From Anaerolineae bacterium (GTDB lineage Bacteria; Chloroflexota; Anaerolineae; Aggregatilineales; Phototrophicaceae), in NCBI GenBank assembly GCA_025454715.1, contig JALONY010000019.1:1-11429 (forward strand): a DNA stretch of 11,429 nucleotides. The letters run 5' to 3'. The translations under genes and the position numbers were made by a program. Below, piece by piece: positions 6,979 to 11,429 of this stretch. The notes under the pieces are model-generated. The model was not told the DNA's origin, searched no databases, and saw only the letters and a program-made list of their open reading frames with translations. Position 1 is the stretch's first letter. Every line of letters starts with the position of its first letter.

Positions 6979-7520
6979 GCCCGCGGGATGGCGCGCTGGC
7001 GGTATTGGTCGAGGATGTGTTCGAGGGTCTCGGCTTCGCTCAAGCGCGTCACGTCCAACAGCACCGCCCCGCCCAGCTCGCGCACCGGCCACTCTTGGCG
7101 CAGGTCGCCCAGCTCACGGGCGCGCTCGTTGGGGTCGGCATAGCGCCCGCCCATCTGGATGTGCAAGCGGCGCAACACCGCGTCGAGGCTGGTCACCAGC
7201 ACGAAAATCGTGCCGGTCTGGGCGAGGCGTTGGGCGTGGTCGGCGTGCAGCACCGTGCGCGCCCCCACCCGTATCACGCTTTGGCGGCGCAACACCGTCT
7301 CGGCCATCAGGTCGGCCTCGACCGCCTTCAGGCGGCGCTCGCCGTAAATATCGCGCAGTTCCTCGCCCGAGACGCCCAAGCGCTCACTGATGAGCACGTC
7401 GAGGTTGACGAACGGCATCTTGAGGCGCTCAGCGGCCTTCAGCCCGATGCGCGGCAGGTTCGACCCGCTGTAGCCGGTCAAAATCAGGTTGCGGTCGGTC
7501 AGGGGCAACCCTGCGAACAT
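6975..7520 (-). CDS. Shikimate-kinase-like protein lacking the P-loop lysine
   Basis: The 181 residues follow the shikimate kinase pattern: strand 1 NLILTG, the loop region, AAERLKMPFVNLDVLISERLG (29-49), IYGERRLKAVEADLM (58-72) and a late FVLVTSLDAVLRRL (106-119). Active shikimate kinases read GxxGxGKS/T at the loop; here the ungapped equivalent is GYSGSNLPRIG (16-26), so Gly, Lys and Ser/Thr are replaced by Asn21, Leu22 and Pro23. The first Asp of the shikimate-binding DxD is Asn39 and the second is kept (Asp41). The glycine-rich substrate loop is RVGAR. A normal ATP-dependent kinase activity therefore looks unlikely, and a regulatory or binding role is inferred. It starts 12 bases after the HAD stop (ATG 7520, weak AGGG upstream), probably in one operon. 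Confidence 0.8.
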   Translation of the reverse strand: MFAGLPLTDRNLILTGYSGSNLPRIGLKAAERLKMPFVNLDVLISERLGVSGEELRDIYGERRLKAVEADLMAETVLRRQSVIRVGARTVLHADHAQRLAQTGTIFVLVTSLDAVLRRLHIQMGGRYADPNERARELGDLRQEWPVRELGGAVLLDVTRLSEAETLEHILDQYRQRAIPRA

Positions 7521-7532
7521 GTGCCGCCCGCC

Positions 7533-8288
7533 CTAGTCCTGCATCCACTGCTCGAGCTTGGGCAGCATCTGGTCGAGCGAGGACACGATCAGGTCAGGCT
7601 GCATGTTGACGCTGGGCAACGAGGCGCTCTTGTCGGTCATCCGCCAGACCGTCCGCATCCCGACCCCGCGCCCACCCATGATGTCCGCCGTCAGGTTGTC
7701 GCCGACGAACACCGCCTCGGCGGGCGGGATGCCCATCCGCTCCAGCGCGCCGATGAACACGTTGGCGTGCGGCTTGAGGTAGCCGAGGTCGGCGGCGCTA
7801 TAGCGATGCTCCCCGAAAAACGGCATCAGGCCGTGCCCGCGCAATTCGGCATCGCGCATCCGCATCGGCAGGTACGAGTTGGTAATCAGACCCATCGCGA
7901 GGCCGCGCTGAGACAAGGTCTCCAGCACCCCGTGGACTTCGGGGAACGGCAAGGTGCCCTCCACCACGTCCCAGCGATACGCATCGACGATGCTATCGAG
8001 GTCGAGGCGCTCGCGGGGGATGCCCAGCCAAGCGATGGTATCGACCAGCAAATGCCCGATGTGCGGCGAGGCCATGCTGTGGCGGGCGTTGCGCCACGCC
8101 TCACCGGTGCGCCGGTTGAACTCCTCGATGAAGCCCTCGAAATTCACGCGCATCCCGCCGACGGTGTGGGTGACGTGGTCGTACACGTAGCGCAAATGGC
8201 GCGGCTCGATGTCGTACCAATTGCCCGCGAACCCCGACCAATCAATCAGGGTGTCGTCGAGGTCGAATAGGATGGCGCGAATGGGCAT
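7533..8288 (-). CDS. HAD-superfamily hydrolase (phosphatase-like)
   Basis: The 251-residue cytoplasmic protein has all four HAD motifs. Motif I is FDLDDTL with nucleophile Asp9 and acid/base Asp11; motif II is LITNS (134-138); motif III is Lys172 in LGYLKP; motif IV is GDNLTADI (196-203). Between motifs I and II lies a helical cap of about 110 residues, as in C1-cap phosphatases such as phosphoglycolate phosphatase or haloacid dehalogenase relatives. The substrate cannot be read from the sequence; a small phosphorylated metabolite is most likely. ATG 8288 has GAGG 11 bases upstream, which overlaps the stop of the upstream gene (13 bases between ORFs). It is the middle gene of a probable three-gene operon. 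Nothing suggests damage. Confidence 0.93.
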   Translation of the reverse strand: MPIRAILFDLDDTLIDWSGFAGNWYDIEPRHLRYVYDHVTHTVGGMRVNFEGFIEEFNRRTGEAWRNARHSMASPHIGHLLVDTIAWLGIPRERLDLDSIVDAYRWDVVEGTLPFPEVHGVLETLSQRGLAMGLITNSYLPMRMRDAELRGHGLMPFFGEHRYSAADLGYLKPHANVFIGALERMGIPPAEAVFVGDNLTADIMGGRGVGMRTVWRMTDKSASLPSVNMQPDLIVSSLDQMLPKLEQWMQD

Positions 8289-8301
8289 GATGCGGCGCGC
8301 C

Positions 8302-9324
8302 TCAGCCCGCTTGGGCGGCGCGCCACGTCAGCAGCGCATCGGCCAATCCCGCCGACAAGCCGTAAGACGGGGTGAAGCCCAGCGCGGCGGTGATTTTGGC
8401 GATGCTGACCGGCGCGGACAGCGCCAGCAGGTCGGCCAGCGGCTTGCCGGCCATCATGCTGTTGACCAAGCTGGGGAGCTTGGCGGGCGTGATGACGCCC
8501 AGCTCGGCGGCCAGCGCGGCCACGAACTGGTAAGAGGTGATTGGCTTGCCGTCGCTGACGTTGAAGACCTCGCCGTGGGGTTGCGCCTCGGCCACGCGCC
8601 GGATGGCCTCGGCGAGGTCGGCGGCGGCCAAATAATTGACCACGCCCTCACCCGAGGGCAACAGCCCACCGCGCTTGAGCGAGTCGGTGGCTTGCTTGAG
8701 GCCGCTATAGTGACCGCCGTAGCCATAGCCCGCACGCAAGACCACCCCACCGATGTTGAGGGCGGCCTTCTCGGCCTTCACCACCGCCTTGAGCAAGGGG
8801 TGGCCGCCGGTCTGCGGCTTGGTCGTCTCGTCGATGAGGTGATGGTGCCCGTGGCCGTGCCCATGATCGTCGTGGCCGCCGTGGTCACCATACACGAAGG
8901 CGTGGCTGACCTGCACCAGCAATTTGGCACCACCGGTCTGGGCGGCCTCGGCCAAGGCCGCCGCCCGCGCCTGCAAGCGCTCGGCGTCCCAGCCCATGTT
9001 GACCACGGTTTGGTTGGCCTCGTTGCTGCCCAAATCGACCAAGGCATCGACCTTGTGCAGGCGCACCAGCGCCGCCACCTCGCCCGCACGGGCGTCGTCG
9101 GCATAGATGGGCAAACCGCCGAGGGCGCGCAACAGGTGCGCTTGGGCGGTGGTGGCGGCAATACCGCGCACCACGTGCCCCGCTTTGGTCAGGGCAGACA
9201 CCACGGCAGGCCCCGCCCCCACCGCCGCGCCGGTTACGATGATGTTCAATGCTTTACGCTCGGTGAGTGCTGCGTCCACGTTCCCGCCCCCGTCTAGGCT
9301 GTCGAATGCCAAAAATGCCTTCAC
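8302..9324 (-). CDS. Atypical NAD(P)-binding SDR/epimerase-like protein with His-rich insert
   Basis: The 340-residue frame has a Rossmann start, NIIVTGAAVGAGPAVVSAL (27-45), with the TGxxxGxG pattern, and the extended-SDR segment VSHAFVYG (139-146), then RAGYGYGG and NYLAAADLAEAIRRV (230-244), and C-terminal FNVSDGKPIT. Where epimerases carry the catalytic YxxxK, I find LLKAVVKAEKAAL (177-189) with no Tyr, so classical epimerase or dehydrogenase chemistry is doubtful. Residues 148-162 contain eight histidines (alternating His/Gly, then HHH), inserted right after VYG. The outer start is GTG 9324. The best -10 (9335-9340) would start transcription near 9328, almost at that GTG, so GTG 9279 or TTG 9249, closer to the first strand, may be the true start. 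It is the first gene of the three-gene operon. Substrate unknown. Confidence 0.82.
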   Translation of the reverse strand: MKAFLAFDSLDGGGNVDAALTERKALNIIVTGAAVGAGPAVVSALTKAGHVVRGIAATTAQAHLLRALGGLPIYADDARAGEVAALVRLHKVDALVDLGSNEANQTVVNMGWDAERLQARAAALAEAAQTGGAKLLVQVSHAFVYGDHGGHDDHGHGHGHHHLIDETTKPQTGGHPLLKAVVKAEKAALNIGGVVLRAGYGYGGHYSGLKQATDSLKRGGLLPSGEGVVNYLAAADLAEAIRRVAEAQPHGEVFNVSDGKPITSYQFVAALAAELGVITPAKLPSLVNSMMAGKPLADLLALSAPVSIAKITAALGFTPSYGLSAGLADALLTWRAAQAG

Positions 9325-9334
9325 AATGCCTTAG

Positions 9335-9340
9335 ATTATG
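9335..9340 (-). promoter_or_regulatory. Candidate extended -10 for the SDR-HAD-kinase-like operon
   Basis: Minus strand TGG-CATAAT matches the extended -10 (TGnTATAAT) except one base. No strong -35 is present at 17 bases (CTGCAA). It fits a start of transcription near 9328. Confidence 0.35.
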
Positions 9341-9356
9341 CCACCGGACAGCGTTC

Positions 9357-9409
9357 TTTGCAGTGGGCAGTTTGCAGGGGGATATTTTTCATGCCCCACC
9401 CACTGCCAA
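9357..9409. promoter_or_regulatory. Three copies of an 11-bp motif between divergent genes
   Basis: TTTGCAGTGGG (9357-9367), TTTGCAGGGGG (9371-9381) and, inverted, CCCACTGCCAA (9399-9409, reading TTGGCAGTGGG). The second and third each match the first at 10 of 11 positions, and the first two are 14 bases apart. The first overlaps the predicted -35 of the minus-strand operon, so this could be an operator. Copies one and three could also pair as a hairpin. Confidence 0.4.
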
Positions 9410-9498
9410 CTCATCGCAAATGTGGTACAGTCTGTCCTATAGCATACCCTGTGCGATTGTGGGTCATCGAGGTTAAAGAAGCGGCGGGAAGACAAATC

Positions 9499-11022
<1,524 letters not shown>

Positions 11023-11040
11023 CCCCGACGCACAGCCCAC

Positions 11041-11071
11041 CCCCGCCCACCGCTCACACGGTTGGGCGGGG
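11041..11071 (+). terminator. Hairpin after the kinase-regulator gene
   Basis: CCCCGCCCA (11041-11049) pairs with TGGGCGGGG (11063-11071), and CCG with CGG inside it after a one-base bulge, leaving a 6-base loop. It begins 18 bases after the stop. There is no adjacent T-run; the T-rich stretch lies some 27 bases further on. Confidence 0.5.
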
Positions 11072-11110
11072 CGCCGCGGGCGAAAATACAGAACATTTGT
11101 TTGTTTTTCA

Positions 11111-11139
11111 TCGTCTAAAAGCGCAAGGTGTGGTATGCT
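11111..11139 (+). promoter_or_regulatory. Candidate promoter of the last gene
   Basis: Extended -10 TGG-TATGCT (11131-11139), about 45 bases upstream of the ATG at 11185. The hexamer 17 bases upstream (TCGTCT, 11111-11116) is a poor -35, as is common with extended -10 promoters. An AT-rich stretch lies just upstream. Confidence 0.45.
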
Positions 11140-11184
11140 AAACAAAGCCCCTCTTTCCGAGGCATGGGGTAAAGCGAGGCTGGG

Positions 11185-11429
11185 ATGAGCGACGACGATT
11201 TGCGCTACGAACGAGATGAATTTTCGCAAGACCACGACGATGAGGACGAGGAGGGCGGCTCTGGCGAGTCGCGCACCAACCCGTATTCTTCTGCGGGCGG
11301 GCGGCCACAACCCCCCGCGTCTCGTCAGCCCTACACCGCCGACGAGGTGCGCCGCACCAACACCAACCCGACGGTCGGCGGCGGTGGCGGTGCGCCCCAG
11401 CGCCCCGCGGGCTGGACGCCGAGCGGTGG
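11185..11429 (+). CDS. Acidic, low-complexity N-terminus of an unknown protein (partial)
   Basis: The frame from ATG 11185 stays open to the window end (81 codons). GAGG lies five bases upstream and a candidate promoter stands in front, so the start is credible. I do not recognise the protein. The first 30 residues are strongly acidic (MSDDDLRYERDEF, then HDDEDEEGG), followed by Pro, Gly, Ser, Arg and Asn-rich sequence with a Gly5 run and NPY/NPT motifs. There is no predicted fold, signal peptide or membrane helix in this part. Such disordered leaders often precede a membrane or globular domain, which would lie outside the window. The gene is in the same direction as the kinase-regulator, 162 bases downstream. 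Confidence 0.65.
   Translation, partial: MSDDDLRYERDEFSQDHDDEDEEGGSGESRTNPYSSAGGRPQPPASRQPYTADEVRRTNTNPTVGGGGGAPQRPAGWTPSG

Noticed and set aside
6960..8270. Long plus-strand open frame over the HAD and kinase-like genes
   Set aside because: Its translation is His/Gln/Arg/Ala-rich without domains, while the minus-strand frames carry clear motifs and ribosome binding sites.
9358..9498. N-terminal extension of the kinase to TTG 9358
   Set aside because: The added 47 residues show no domain and cover the repeated operator-like motifs; the kinase fold begins right after ATG 9499.

Overview
High-GC bacterial DNA, densely packed with genes. The mix suggests a Chloroflexota-like organism: a groESL operon with a CIRCE operator (HrcA control), a TIR protein carrying a beta-helix, a Ser/Thr kinase fused to a response regulator, and a membrane-anchored AAA-type ATPase. 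The phylum is an inference from gene content and composition. No marker gene here proves it.

Layout. 1-400 (+): C-terminal end of an enoyl-CoA hydratase/isomerase. 411-1733 (-): TIR domain joined to a right-handed beta-helix, convergent with the first gene. 1829-2371 (-): MsrA. 2450-2505: two tandem hairpins that close the chaperonin operon. 2527-4164 (-) groEL and 4224-4511 (-) groES, preceded by a textbook sigma70-type promoter (4614-4642), a CIRCE operator (4576-4602) and a second, weaker CIRCE-like element (4660-4686). 4695-5984 (-): ATPase with an altered Walker A motif and a C-terminal membrane helix. 6064-6861 (+): FabI enoyl-ACP reductase, divergent from the ATPase gene. 6868-6978: hairpin plus two palindromic GTAGGGGC-type repeats. 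6975-9324 (-): a probable three-gene operon, transcribed in the order atypical SDR/epimerase, HAD hydrolase, shikimate-kinase-like protein without a P-loop lysine. 9499-11022 (+): Ser/Thr kinase-REC-LuxR-type fusion, divergent from that operon. 11185-end (+): start of an acidic, low-complexity protein cut by the window edge. No gene-free stretch exceeds 300 bases. I saw no tRNA, rRNA, CRISPR array or transposase.

How the genes relate. Most of the window is housekeeping: fatty-acid metabolism (FabI, enoyl-CoA hydratase), protein folding (GroESL) and oxidative repair (MsrA). The less ordinary parts are the TIR/beta-helix fusion, the kinase/response-regulator fusion, and two or three enzymes whose catalytic motifs are altered (shikimate-kinase-like, SDR-like, AAA-type). 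I see no clear multi-gene defence system. The TIR protein stands alone between housekeeping genes.
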